NCBI GenBank assembly: GCA_024036415.1
Contig: JAMWET010000172.1
Coordinates: 1-64,000, forward strand
Reading direction: 5' to 3'
DNA length: 64,000 nucleotides
Source: Prochilodus magdalenae
Taxonomy: Eukaryota > Chordata > Actinopteri > Characiformes > Prochilodontidae
Shown here: positions 1 to 11,976 of the stretch, piece after piece
How the letters are laid out: each line of letters begins with the position of its first letter
Position numbering within the stretch: position 1 is the stretch's first letter
Made by a program: the position numbers and the translations under genes
The notes under the pieces: model-generated
Told to the model about the DNA's origin: nothing
Seen by the model: the letters and a program-made list of their open reading frames with translations, nothing else
Databases searched by the model: none

Positions 1-199
1 GAAAGATGCGAAACCTTTTCATCAGGCTCATGTTTTCACTTTTTAAATAAGTCTGCTACCTCTAATACCAAGAAAACTCCCTGAATAAACTCTGCTCTGT
101 GTTTTATCACACAAACCTAGAAATCTACAATATTATAAGTAGAAATGACTAACAATAATTATATAGAAACAAAGAAAAAAATTAAAATATAAAAATGAC

Positions 200-1790
200 T
201 ATGAATTCAATTGACAATTCAGCATTATCTGAATGTGTTGTCTGCCTGCAGACTGGCATTGCGGGAATCTTTGGAAAAACACTCGTTTGAAAAACTCTTC
301 CCTGCTGGACCTTAGTAACACAATGACCGTCAGAATTCAGGAGTGGAGCTCATTTTTTGCTGGACTGAAGAGATTACACTGTAAAAATGGAGATTCTCAG
401 GTCAGCAAGAACTACAAACTCAGCTGTGTTCTTTTTCTGCAGATGGACTTAGTGTAATTTTAGGAAAAAGACCTGTGAAAATCTAAATTGCAGACTGTTA
501 GGAACATGGAACATTGATTTGGAAGGTACCAAAAAACTTCTGATGGTTAGGAACAAAGATGATTGATTAGGAACATACCAAAAAATACCTTCAGGACATA
601 GCTTCAATTTACTATACAGCAAGATCTCTTATGTTTCTTTTTCTGGCAGTCTGGCTTGGTGTAATAAAGGGCTTGGTATGAGATATTAGACCTGTAAAAA
701 GATAGATTATTGATTTGGCCTGTAACCTACTAAAATGTTCACGTGCAAAATATCTAATGGGTAGGGACAAAAGATCTTTGATTAGGAACATACAAAAACC
801 ATGACCTACAAAATTCAGGAGTGGAGTCCATATTTGCTGGAAAGATGGGAACACACTGTGAACTGGAGATTCTCAGGTCAGCAATCAAAATGTTAGATCC
901 TTAGGATCCTTGAATTAGAATGTACCTAAAAAACAGCAAAATATCGAATGGTTAGGGAAAAAGATCTTTGATTAGGAATGTACAAAAGGAAAAAAAAACT
1001 GAAATATTTGGACCTCAGAAACAATGACCTTTTAGGAGTGGAGCCTTACTTTGCTGGACTAAAATGTTCAGTGTAATCTTAAAAAAATCACATAGTGAAA
1101 AACTGGTAACAGTTTTGAAACTACATACATACTTTCTGAAAGAGTAAGACCCCAGTAACAATGACCTGCAGAATTCAGGAGCCTGTCTTTGCTGGACTGA
1201 AAAGATCACACTGTAAACTTGAAATTCTCACTTCAAGAAGAACTACAAACTCAGTTGACAATACTGCACAATCTCTTGTGTTCTTTTTCGACAGATGGGT
1301 TTGGTGTAATTTTAGGAAAAAGACCTGTGAAAATGTCTGATGGATAGGAACAAAGAACTTTATATATTTGCACCTCTGAAGCAATGAACTTCACAATTCA
1401 GCAGTGCAGCTGCTCTGTCTTGGACTCTGTCTTGAAGAGTTCTTGCTCTAAACTGGTAATTCTCAGGTCAGAAAGAATTAAACTCAATTGACAATTCTGC
1501 ACAATCTATTGATTTGTCTGTCTGATGACTGGTGTAGTAGAATATTAGGAAAACTTGCAAAAATTGGAATTAGTTTTGAAACTACATACATCCTTCCTGA
1601 AAGATTTAGACCTCAGTAATAATGACCTGCATGATTCAGGAGTGGAGTGCATATTTGCTAGACTAATGAGATTACACTGTGAAATGGAGATTCTCAGGTC
1701 AGACAGAACTACAAACTACTAAATTTCAGATTGTAAGTAACGTGGATCATTAATTTGGAATGTCCTTGAATGTCATTCCTGTGATACAAG
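200..1790. repeat. Degenerate tandem repeat array, unit roughly 235 bp
   Basis: A block resembling 'aatgacctgcagaattcagg' followed by 'tttgctggactga' and 'attctcaggtcag' recurs at about 320, 797, 1021, 1157, 1381 and 1618. Between the blocks are shared pieces such as 'ttaggaaaaagacctgtgaaa'. Spacing is uneven (about 135 to 480 bp), as expected for an old array with deletions. No long open frame runs through it and I do not recognise the family. Confidence 0.75.
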
Positions 1791-4369
1791 CAATGCTGGG
1801 GAGTAGTAGAGACTGGAGCTGGGGTTGTTATTACCAGCAAAATATGGATATAGAGCAACATGTGTATCAAATAAGTATATGTGTAATTAAGACATTTTCA
1901 TTTTCTCTCAAAAGACAGACTTTGGAATAAAGTCAGATGCCATATGGTTAGTAGTGGTCTGGGCAACAAGAAAAAAATCATGGTGGTTTAAAAAGCACAG
2001 CCTTTTTGTTGTATAATTATTCGATTAATAGGAATTTTTTGTTTTCTGCATATGTTTATATATTTTGTGACTTTTTATACATTAAATATTATTTATACTT
2101 TGGGCTTAAATGAAAAGCTATAATAGCAAATCCTGATGATTTTTTTTGTTTAATGTTAAACAGTAACAGGTGAGATGCATTAGGATTTAGGTGATTCATG
2201 ATTGGCTGGTTGTGGGCATGTGGTGATGACACCCTGTGGAGGTAGATCATGTTGTTTTATTGAGTACAGAGAGTACAATTGATCCACATAAACGGCATGT
2301 TTATTTAGACCTGGAAACCAATAAGACAAAATGTTAAGGCACACTGCTACATGGTCCAACCCCATTTACAGTAATATTCACATTTTCAAAGATAGGGTAA
2401 TACCAAAATACTATTAATTAGAACTTTTGATCCCAGATTTTTAAGTATTCATGTTGTTTTTATGAAATGAAACAATGAGTGAGCTTAAATGATAAAAGAG
2501 GTCCAATGAAATATCCACCATTATAATGGCAAAATTATTAACATGAAACTGGAAAAAGCATATAAAAATAAAATTAGAGCTTCAAACACGTTTATGTCCC
2601 ACAAAGCAACACCTTTGTATCTTTTTACTAGTAAATATGTAAAGCTAAATTTAGCTAAGTCTGGAGACAGTGACTGTGGTGGAGAAACAGAGGCCCTCAA
2701 GTAGAGCCACTAAAGGCCAAATAAAGGCCATGACTGGCTGACATGATTTAGCCCAAAAAATGACATGCAAATGACATCTGCCATTTAATGGGAGGTGAGG
2801 CCAAATTCAGCTTGCATCATTTTATATACTGTAGGTCTTAGGTGGGTTATGTTTGAGGGTGACCCACACTAAGCCATTGCCTCTTCCCATTTTTGGTGTT
2901 ACTTAAGAAACACTCACTGCACTAGGCATGTTGGATGCACTTATATGACCAGTGTTGCATTTTTAGCAATGCTATTAGCACTAATGCTCTTAGTCAGTAA
3001 ATCTTTGTTTTTAGTAACGCTAGTAGTGTTAGCATTATCGCTGTGAGCCAGTGAATGTTAGGAGTACCATTTTGTTTGTTTTTAACAGTGCTGATAATGT
3101 TAGTAATTTTGTCGAGCCATCCAGTCAAAAGGTTAAATCAACTAACCTGAAGCACAGTTAGCAACTAATGCTAGCACTAGTTTAGCATGCTAGTAACAGA
3201 AGAGCTAAACTAGGTTCCTGAGGTGATTTCTTGTGTGAAGGTGGATTGTTTGAGTGGAGCACAGACAGACAAACAGGCTGGTGTGTGATGTTTGTGATCA
3301 GTTTTTTTAAATGCTTCGGTGAGCTGCACCATCCAACCTGGTTTACCGTGGCTTACCGTGTTACGATGGGTCAGCAGGAGTTCAGTAAGCCTCTCCAGCT
3401 TTCTCTTCTGTGTTTTTGAAACATGTACAAGGGAAAAAATCTCTCTTATGCCCATGTGCATTTGTAGCTGGTGTAAATGTGTGATGGGGAAGAAAGAAGA
3501 GCCATGCTTGTACATCACCCACATGTTTTTTAAATATCGCAATTAATATAAACTATTTACACATTTTATTAAGAATATAGCATGTTGCACATTTAAGTTC
3601 CAGTCTAATAAGTGTAGTATTTTTTCTCTTGGAGGGAAGTCGGTGGGTTAAATTTGGAAGTATTTCTGTATGTGAGTATCTACGAATACCAATTTGAGCA
3701 GCTGCATATTCTACTTTTCTGCATTTTATTTAAGCTATATCACAAGCACTCATGACACTTTCTTTTTCTGTAATCGGATTAAACAAAGGTTGTTTTTAAT
3801 AATGCTTATTTAAAATATGTAACAACTGTTTAATTGTATATTGTCTTTTTGAAAATGTTCTATTAGTACTTTTGTCAGTTGTGTTCATGAAAGTAATTAG
3901 TCATATGATGATGTAACCATGGATTCATAGTTGAAGCTGAAGGAAAACACAATATTTTTCTTATACTTAATCATTCAGTGTCCTGCCTTAATGTTAATAA
4001 CATTGACAGAATAAACAAAAAGTAAGTAAGCAACAAAGCATAAAACACAAAGCTTTCCAAACACAACCGCATTATATTTAAAATCTATATATATTAAAAG
4101 AAAAACTTCTACTACATATAGATTTTTTGGGCTGCCCCTATTTTTACACTTACACAAACTCACTCGCAGACTCATGCTGGGGAATTATTTGAAACTTGTT
4201 TATTAACTTAGATAACAAACCATTTGAAAAAATATCATTTGTAAATATAATCTTAATCACAATGCTTTTTTTTATTTTTCCAAAAATAGTATAACAACAA
4301 CTTGTAATTATTAAACTAGTAATTATTTGCATTATATATGCATGCTAATACTACTACTTGTTCTTTTTT
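1791..4369. other. Intergenic sequence, no gene recognised
   Basis: AT-rich sequence with short open frames on both strands, none resembling a known domain or flanked by convincing splice sites. Around 2940-3200 there are loosely repeated 'gctagtagtgttagcatt'-like words. I see nothing else that supports a feature. Confidence 0.5.
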
Positions 4370-6106
4370 AGGCAGGACAAGATGAGACAAGATCAGACAT
4401 GTTTAAAGACTTACTTTAAGTTTCCCAAAGTTACAATTGTAGTAAGACGGTCTGTATTAATATGATTCCACCAGCTGAAGGTTGGCTGCTGAATACGACT
4501 ACCTGTAGTGCAATATCCAGCAGTAAGAGCAGTTACCTGGAGCAAAATTGCCCATTATGACTAAAATAATTAGCCCTAGTAAAATTAAATTCAGGCAATA
4601 CTAGACTTAATCACCAAGAAAAAAATCTTATCAAGCACAGTACTTGATAATATTTTACAGTAAACAGAAAATGTAGAAACGTCATTCAATTATAAACCCA
4701 GGGCCCAATCTCATCACCGGAGACTGTATTACTGAGCATGTCTTTTTAACCTGAGTAACACAGTTCACACTATGGTCGCAAGAGGGCAGCAGATCATAGT
4801 AGTCTAAACTAAAACAGACAATGTCACAACTAGGCCTGACACCTAGAAAGCGCTGCAACTTTATTATTTTGAATATTTCCAAATGAAAACTATATTTTGT
4901 TATACCAGTTTATTCTGTTTATTCCACAACACTTAATGTTAATAAGGTTGCACAGTGTTGGATATCAGTGTTTTTGTAAAAGTGTGTATGTATACAAATG
5001 TGTATAAGTTTTAGGGCTGCCCTCTAGAAGTCGAGGAGTCAAATCAGTCGGAGAACCTTTAAGTTGACTGATACCTTTCAAGTCGACTGACAACATTGAC
5101 GAGGGTTTTTTCTCGTAAAACAGACTAAAGGTTGCAAAAATGCAACTTTAAGAATGTAAAAAGAAATTTTAGTAACTATTAAAAGGGAATAATAAATATA
5201 TATATGTATGTAATTAATGTAAAGAAATGTGTTCCTGTGACTCTGCTGACTTTCTAAATGAGAAGGACATCAGATCTGAACCGTATGCAAATTGATTTAC
5301 TGGTTGCTAGATAATGTACATGGAAAAAACATGAACGAATAGTCGAATCGTCGGCCAGGATGGGCGAATCCGATTCGACTGACAAAATTCTGAGTCAGGC
5401 ACAGCCCTAATAAATTTACCATCTGGGGAACAACTGCATTCCAAGAACAGACCTATAATTTTTAGAACTTTAGTCTCTGGACGAATGTTGCCAACAGGGT
5501 TCTACCTGTTATAGGTCAAACACCGTTTGGTGGAAAGCTGACCATCTCGTAAAATCATACAAGAACACATCCTCCTTGTACATTGAGGGTGGGGTAAAGC
5601 CCTGTGACAAGATTTTTTGTCTTCGAACAAGACAGAGCTGTGAGGCAACTGTGATCACCTTGAAGTAAACTACTCCAACATCTCCAGCCTTCAGTCTCCT
5701 GATTCTTCCCATCAGTGCGAGAGAAAGAAAAGAAACAAGAGCAGAGATACTTAAACTTGAGAGAGTTTCTGGTGCTGCAGGCTGTATTGTTTCCCTGCTC
5801 CAAGACGTGACCACGTAACCACAGAAGGGGTTATTAAATAGTTTTAGCTCTGAAAGTGTTAAGAAGCTGTTATTCTTCCATTCAAATGAAGAACGGTGCT
5901 CTAGAGCACACAGAGAATATCATGGTCTTGTAAAGTACTTTGTAATCCAGAGGAAAATGGATGCAAAAAAATCAAACATGGGAAAAAGAATTTCTCAAAT
6001 TCAACACGGGTGAGTCATGTACAAAGCGACACTGTTGTCCTGGTATACAGATAGCAAGAAAATTGTTGACCACTGTTACACAAAGCTCACTTTTTCAGTT
6101 TAATTG
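4370..6106 (-). repeat. Duplicated 3' flank of a GIMAP-like unit (copy 1)
   Basis: Blocks here recur in the same order downstream of the paralogous terminal exon near 61.6 kb. Examples are 'gcaggacaagatgagac' (4371 and 59527), 'cctggagcaaaattgccc' (4536 and 59755), 'tcacaactaggcctgac' (4823 and 61110) and 'ggtgctgcaggctgtatt' (5772 and 61320). The copy lies immediately 3' of the Ser-rich exon at 6107-6345, so it is probably the 3' UTR or flank of a duplicated gene. A hAT element at 5012-5409 interrupts it. Confidence 0.75.
5012..5409. mobile_element. Non-autonomous hAT element (398 bp)
   Basis: The ends are TAGGGCTG and CAGCCCTA (terminal inverted repeats). The 8-bp flanks are ATAAGTTT (5004-5011) and ATAAATTT (5410-5417), a target duplication with one mismatch. 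The first 150 bp and last 150 bp match the longer sibling at 57325-58396, so this is an internally deleted copy. An 8-bp duplication and this TIR style indicate the hAT superfamily. No coding capacity is visible. Confidence 0.88.
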
Positions 6107-6345
6107 CTACTGTGTCCTCACAGACACCATCTTCTTTACTGAGTGGAAAAGCTTTAAAATCTTTGGAAACTGAACATTTTCTTTGTACTTTGAACTTGGA
6201 CCAGCTTCAGGAATTCTTCTGTGGGTTGACACACTGGATTGAGCCGATCTATACAAAGAATTACTGCCAGGTCCTAATCGAGATCTGAATGAGCCATATC
6301 CAGAACTTCCCAGAGACCATGTATCTCTCCCCTCTTCTCCACTCA
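6107..6345 (-). pseudogene. Terminal Ser-rich exon of a decayed GIMAP-like gene
   Basis: Reading the minus strand, an acceptor 'tttttccag' precedes an open frame of 79 codons ending in TAG at 6107. The peptide begins with a motif like 'DTWSLGSSGYGSFRS', ends with a segment like 'VQFPKILKLFHSVKK', and is homologous along its length to the terminal exon at 61579-61862. The phase (two bases complete the first codon) equals that of the other exons in this family. The exon is intact, but the GIMAP exon just upstream (6385-6655) is broken, so the gene is probably dead. Its function is unknown; the Ser-rich motif is shared with the linker of the main FIIND-CARD gene. Confidence 0.7.
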
Positions 6346-6384
6346 CTGGAAAAAGTAATAGTCCTCTGGAGTCCTCTTCTTCTC

Positions 6385-6655
6385 CAAGGTCTGTAGTATC
6401 TTTCTCTTTACTTTAAAACAGGGTCCACTTTTTGCTGCTACCATCTCCTCTATCTTCTCCAGATAACCTTTCTAATATGCATCTGTTATTCTCTATGCAA
6501 ATACTGGCCACACGTATGATCAGCAGTACAGCATGAGGTCCTGGAGGACACAGAGACACACTGTGATGTGTCTCCCTGCTACTTCTCCCTGTCTCTTCAC
6601 ACACTGAGCAATTCTCTTTAAATCAAACTCCTCTCCGTTTAGGATGGTGTCAGTC
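6385..6655 (-). pseudogene. GIMAP/AIG1 GTPase exon remnant
   Basis: Minus-strand translation recovers pieces of the AIG1 domain in order: a segment like 'DTILNGEEFDLKRIAQCVK', then '[12 protein letters not shown]', then after a frame change '[17 protein letters not shown]', then a short C-terminal part. The P-loop, the APGWW box and the TxGD region are missing through internal deletions. It lies 5' of a Ser-rich terminal exon (6107-6345), reproducing the exon order of the paralogous genes in the window. It cannot encode a GTPase. Confidence 0.85.
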
Positions 6656-8396
6656 CTGTTGACTGGTCACCCTTTGCTGTTTTCTTCTTTAACCCTTTTG
6701 GTTGCATTTTGTAGTGTGGAAGTCACCTATGGAGGTTTAGTAACCGGTGTGTTTGTGTGTGTGTGTGTGTGTGTGGAGTGTTGGGTGTACAGTCTCAGGT
6801 GTGTGGAACCACCTGTGCGGGAGAGGTTGTTATTTCTTTTATCAAGCTTCTAAAGAATTTGTCCTGTGCTTGGATCAACACAACCAACATACCTAACTGC
6901 TCTCCTTATTTTTCTTTTTTTTTGTTTTTTCTGTATTTTGTTTTGGTAGCATCGGGTGGACAAGGCCCTGTGGAGTTTGGATATTCCTTTATAGATTTTA
7001 AATATGATATATTATTAAAGTGGTAAATGTGTTTTTTTTTTTTTATTAAATTTGTGAATTGAACTCAATCTCATGTCTTCAAACTTTCTAAGCGGACGTG
7101 TGGGTCTGCATTAAACCTCCTGCGGTAAAATTTGCTAGGTGGCGTAGTCAAGTCTGAATTAATACTTGAGTTAGGGCCACACATATACACACACACACAC
7201 AAACACATATATATAAATAATAGAATATGCCTGGGAATAACTTATGCTTATAATTATTCATGGAGTATTGAAAAGTGTTTTGGTCCACTGCCATGTTGGG
7301 TTCAGGCAGGGGCATCAACGGTGCTGCCCGACTATATTACAAAGCCATCTTCTTTTACATCTTCATGCCCTGATAGCATCGTGGGTATGTACTGACAGAT
7401 TGTTTGTATCTACACTGCTAGATCATTATTTTAGGACCTTTTACTTTCTGTGAAGTATTGTGTTACGTATCTATTGAATTACTATTGTAACATGCAAGCT
7501 GCTGCTAGCCATTGCAAGTTTACTGAAGAATAAATACATGTTCATGATAAAATATTATCCTATAAAACACACAACTTAAAATAACAGTAAAAACACGCAA
7601 AAAGCAAGCATAGTATTGATTATACCCCTTTGTATGTTTTAGTTTCAGCTTTCGTTGTGACATCAGTAAACCTGTGGACAAGGGCTGACTGTCTAAAGAG
7701 TCTTGATGTTAGGTGAGAGTTTATCTGTCTGTCAAGGTGTATACAGCACATATTCCGAGGACAGAACAAGTATTAAACATTAGTGACCAAAGAGGGAAAG
7801 TAACAAATGAAAGTACAGATATTCCTGTAAAAGTACTATTTGGAGTAAAATTATTTTATAATTCTTTTATTCTTACTCTAATTGTTTTCTAGTCAGGTAC
7901 ATTTAGTTTGTTACTTTAATTTAAAAAAAAACACTGGAGTTCAAATTAATCCGCATAAATCAATTCAAACCTTATTAAATAAAAGGTTACAATTTAAAAT
8001 AGTCACCAATCAAATCAGAGAAGCTCCTGCTACATCTCAATTTTTACCACTCTATTCAGAGGAAGCAGGTATCAGCTGAATACTATGTAATTATAAATAC
8101 TGTGGTTTTAATATTTTTTATTTTCCAATATTATCTAATATTTAGGTAGCACCAGCATTAGTTGAGACATAGAGGAGGGGGCTATGGATCTGAAGTATTA
8201 AGATGACACAGGTAGAGAGCTTTGCTAATCTATAGCAAAGGACTGATTTAAATTTGTTTCTATAAAATGAGAACAGACACAGAAATTCAAACAAATCTGC
8301 TGTTGTTATTCACTGTTCCTTTTGAGCCTCAAAGTAATATAAGATGGATGACAAATAAACCAAAACAAAAAAAGTTAATACAAAATAAATAAACAA
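6656..8396. other. Intergenic sequence with simple repeats
   Basis: Contains a (GT)n run near 6755-6775, a T-rich run near 7030, and an (AC)n/(TA)n run near 7188-7215. The segment about 7800-7900 resembles 'aaagtacttttact'-type sequence also seen near 28960 and 49620. No gene is recognised. Confidence 0.5.
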
Positions 8397-8657
8397 ACAG
8401 TTAAAATACTCTCAGTAAACAATGTCCGTGGACGTCTAAGATGTTTTTAAAATTAGATAGTTCATCAGGGACATGTCTTGAACATCAATGGACATGCAAA
8501 ATCCATTTCAAAAAGTCAGTTCAGTGGTAACCTGTTAATAACGTCAGCAGATGCCTAAAATCAGTTTTAAAGAAATCAGTTCATTTCTGATCTATTAATA
8601 ACATCAGTAAACGTTCTAAATCAGTTTTAAAGAAGTCAGTTCATTTGTGATCTATGG
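8397..8657. repeat. 60-bp tandem repeat, about four copies
   Basis: The word 'tcagttca' recurs exactly every 60 bp at 8516, 8576 and 8636, with shared 'ctattaataacatcag' and 'aaatcagttttaaag' in each unit. A more diverged first unit lies at about 8400-8515. Confidence 0.8.
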
Positions 8658-8924
8658 CAAAAAATGTGATGATAGGCAAAAATTATAAATGAAAACGCAC
8701 TTACTCTACTCTGCTTTGAGCTTTAGCATTAGCTCAGTTGTAGACGCTTTTCTCACATATCCACCAGAGAACAATTCCTCAGAAGTACAATATTGTCTTG
8801 TAAAATGTTTCTCAGTTCTACTTTTTCCGAGGTTGTAGCCAGGTTCTCATTCACTGACTTTTTGTTAGAATCTTTCTGTTCCACCTTAAAAGTTACAGCA
8901 GTTCAAAGGAAAAGGAACAGAAAT

Positions 8925-10645
8925 TCAAACTTTTGGGTGACACCACACACCAAAATTTCAGCAGATGCATCAAAAGCAGGGATAGTTGTTGCAGTAATAC
9001 GGCACAAGGTAGCACCCTGTAGCATATGCCTCTAGGGCATTAACAACTTCAGAGTGCAATTATACACAAACAGAAAAGGGGGCATTAGCCCTTGCATAAG
9101 TTTAATGTATCCATAAGTGTCAGTACAGTCCTTGCCTGCTCCATACTACCATTACAGAGACAAGTTGTTAGTGTTAGATGGCATTCTATTCAAGGGCGCG
9201 AGGATTGTAATTCCCAAAGTCTTGCATGTTGTTGAAAAATACACAAGGGACATCTTGGCATGCAGAAATCTAAGAGACGGGCAAAAGCATATGAACTGGC
9301 CAGGTATGGGTCAAGATATTGAGAGGGCCATTAGATCTTGTGAAACCTGTCAGAAATACAGGACCAGGCAGAGCAAGGAGCCAATGTGGATTGAAGACAG
9401 TGTGGTGCCTAGGCCATGGAGCAAGGTGGGCATAGATTTGTTTGAGCTAGAAGGAAAAAACACGATATCCTTCTAGTAGACTACTCCCACTACCCTGAGA
9501 TGGCACTGTTAAGAGAGACCACAGCACCTCAGGTGATAACTCACATCAAATCATGTTTTGGACGTCATGGTATCCCCGATGTAGTGATGACTGATAATGG
9601 ACCTCAGTTCAGCTGCGAGGAGTTCCATAAGTTTGCTAAGACTGTTAAGTCATGTGACATCAAGCCCTCAATATCCGCAGTCTAATGGTCCCATTAAAAA
9701 TGGAGTGGAAATAGTGAAACTGCTGATGAAGAAAGCAATGGGTTTGAAAACGGATCCTTACTTAGCACTGCTTAACTACAGGTCAGCACCCCTGTCACAT
9801 GACCAGTCACCAGTAGAGCTTCTGTTTAATAGAAAGCTTAGGATCAGAATGCCCCAACTTCTTGAAAAAGAAAGTGTACAAAAATAAACATATTCATGAA
9901 CAAACAAAAGTAGAAACATGCACAGAAAAGATACTATGGTAAAAGAACTAAGGGAACTAAAACGAAAAGACAGAGTGAGGTTGCATGATGGGAAACATTG
10001 GGATTTACAGGCTCAGGTGCTACAGAATGTAGCTCCAAGGTCCTATGTGATCCAAACACAAGAGGGAGTGACCTACAGGAGAAATCGTAGACACTTGCTA
10101 CAAATACCTGAAAAGGAACAGGTGAGGGAAGAGGAAACAAACTTGAGTGCAAACCACAGTTTAGACAGCCCAATACACAAGACACCTGTAATTGAATGTG
10201 ATGAGCAAACAGAGACACAAATGAAAGTCAGAAGATCTTGCAGAACCCGTAAAAACCTCAAAGACTTATAGAACAAATGTAAATACTCAGAATTCAGAGT
10301 AACAATCAAAGCATGTGAAGTCGGGAACACAACACATAAGGTTAAATAATACACTGATTGTTAATTAAAATATGATGGGTGTTGAGATCCCACTTTTGTT
10401 TATCTTGTGAAACTTTTTTTTTTATAATTGAAAATGCCACAGATTGTTTACTTCATGCTTGTGTGAACAATGTTCTTAACAGGAGGGATGTGAAGTACAC
10501 CATTTATGTGATCTCGATTCATGTGATGCACACACAGTTACGCAGCATGCAGCCTGCAGTTACAAGCTTGTTAAGCTGAGAATAAAGAAGACGCCTTATC
10601 TGTTATATCCTTTGTCTTTGCTTTATTACAAAAAGGGTACAGAAT
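8925..10645 (+). mobile_element. Ty3/gypsy-like retrotransposon remnant (RNase H, integrase, possible 3' LTR)
   Basis: Plus-strand frames carry an RNase H start ('ISADASKAG', about 8955), an H2C2 zinc finger ('CETCQKYR', about 9340), an integrase core with 'DNGPQFSCEEFHKFAK' (about 9590) and a C-terminal integrase segment to about 10270. Frameshifts and stops split the frame at about 9036, 9475 and 9685, so it is dead. A purine-rich tract 'aggaggga' at about 10482 is followed by TGTGAAG, a possible start of the 3' LTR, which I place only tentatively up to about 10645. No 5' LTR was found. It lies 3' of the CARD exon of the main gene. Confidence 0.8.
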
Positions 10646-11704
10646 ACAGCATTTACCACCAGGCTACACTTACTTTACTGTTTTTTAATAAAATGGGGCT
10701 ACGTATTAAACTCGGAAGCTGTTGTGAAGTCATTTTATTAGGCCTTTTGGCTTTTTTAGTTGGTCTTTACTCATATAAGGTAAAGTATGTGTAAAACACG
10801 GTTTTGTAATTTTAGAGGTAAACAACAATGTGCTTTTATACAGGAGCCTGTAGAAGTGAACCTTTAGGACGATTGGTTTCCTATTAAATACAATTATTTT
10901 GCCTGAATGTGCAGGGTAAGCAAACCTGGTCAGAATTTGCCCCTTATTCTTACCTTTCAGATATTTCTACATTTTGTCAATTTATTACAAAATTTAGGCT
11001 GACTCACCGGGCTTTCCTACCACCATTACCCTCCATTAACTTCTAACATTTTTTTCAAACTTACAACATTTTTATACTTTTTTCATGCCAACTTGCTTAC
11101 AGCCTCATAGACGGATTGTAAATGTCTATGAAAAAATCTTTAATTAGCTTTTCTAAATAAAATGTAAAGAATATTTTTATCCATATCAATAAATGTACAA
11201 ACATACAAAAACATGGTTCTCAGTGAAACAAAGAATTTACAAAATCTCTCAAAAGGTCTGGCTCCAAGTTAATTGGCAGTTTGTCAGTTTACATTGACAA
11301 TCAAATTAGTCAAAGTCAGGCAAAGCTGAAAATCAACACCATTATTATGCTTGCATTTTACCTGTATTTGTGTTTTAATAACAAATACGCCACAGGTTTT
11401 AAATGAACGTGTAAAACATGAAATTATATATATTAACAATTATTAATTAAGTATAACAATTAATCAATTGATAATAAAAAATACCCACATTTCTTAATCA
11501 GGCTTTAGTCAGTAAAGCCAAATGTACACGATTGCGACCATACAGAGTTAGAGATGGAAAAATGTCAAATATAACTCTTCTTTTCATACCTAAACCAAAA
11601 CTCATGACAAAATATATTAAAAGGAAATGAAGGCATTATGTAAAGCTGTGTATCCATAATCCCTGAGAAGCTACCATTCAATTAAATTCCTCTTCAATTG
11701 TCCT
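10646..11704. other. 3' flank of the FIIND-CARD gene, no other gene seen
   Basis: This follows the CARD stop codon on the minus strand and probably includes the 3' UTR. Minus-strand ATTAAA near 11140 and AATAAA near 10981 are possible polyadenylation signals, but I cannot tell which is used. Confidence 0.4.
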
Positions 11705-11976
11705 TTAAGCTTTGCTGTGTCCAGCCTCCAGTTCATCTACTAAGAACTGAATCTTCCGTTTAAGAATTTGATAGAATTCTTCTTTTACAGTTGTTCCTCC
11801 TGAGTCTAGAGCTCTGTACAAGATCCTCATTTGTTCCTGAGGTGACTTTGCGCTTTGAATGTTGCTGTACATTTCCTCAGTTATCATGTTTTTGCTTTGT
11901 AGACAGTCTGCAATTTCCATAACTGAGGAAACTTTCTGAATGAGTTTGTGCTTGTTTTGATCCACAAACTTGACAC
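11705..11976 (-). CDS. CARD exon (terminal exon of the FIIND-CARD gene)
   Basis: An acceptor 'ttaaattaaag' precedes 'GT' (completing a Gly codon) and 90 codons ending in TGA at 11705. The peptide starts '[16 protein letters not shown]', continues with '[20 protein letters not shown]' and '[17 protein letters not shown]', and ends in a Lys-rich helix. This spacing and the 'FVDQ...LI..V' start are typical of NLRP1/ASC-like CARDs, death-fold domains that recruit caspase-1-type proteases by CARD-CARD contact. All six helices can be laid out in about 85 residues, the usual size. The phase matches the upstream linker exon (12214-12255). No catalytic residue is expected. Confidence 0.92.

Noticed and set aside
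5509..5814. Minus-strand open frame of 101 codons as a small protein gene.
   Set aside because: It lies in the duplicated 3' flank. The homologous region at 61.3 kb has no corresponding frame, and no domain is recognisable.
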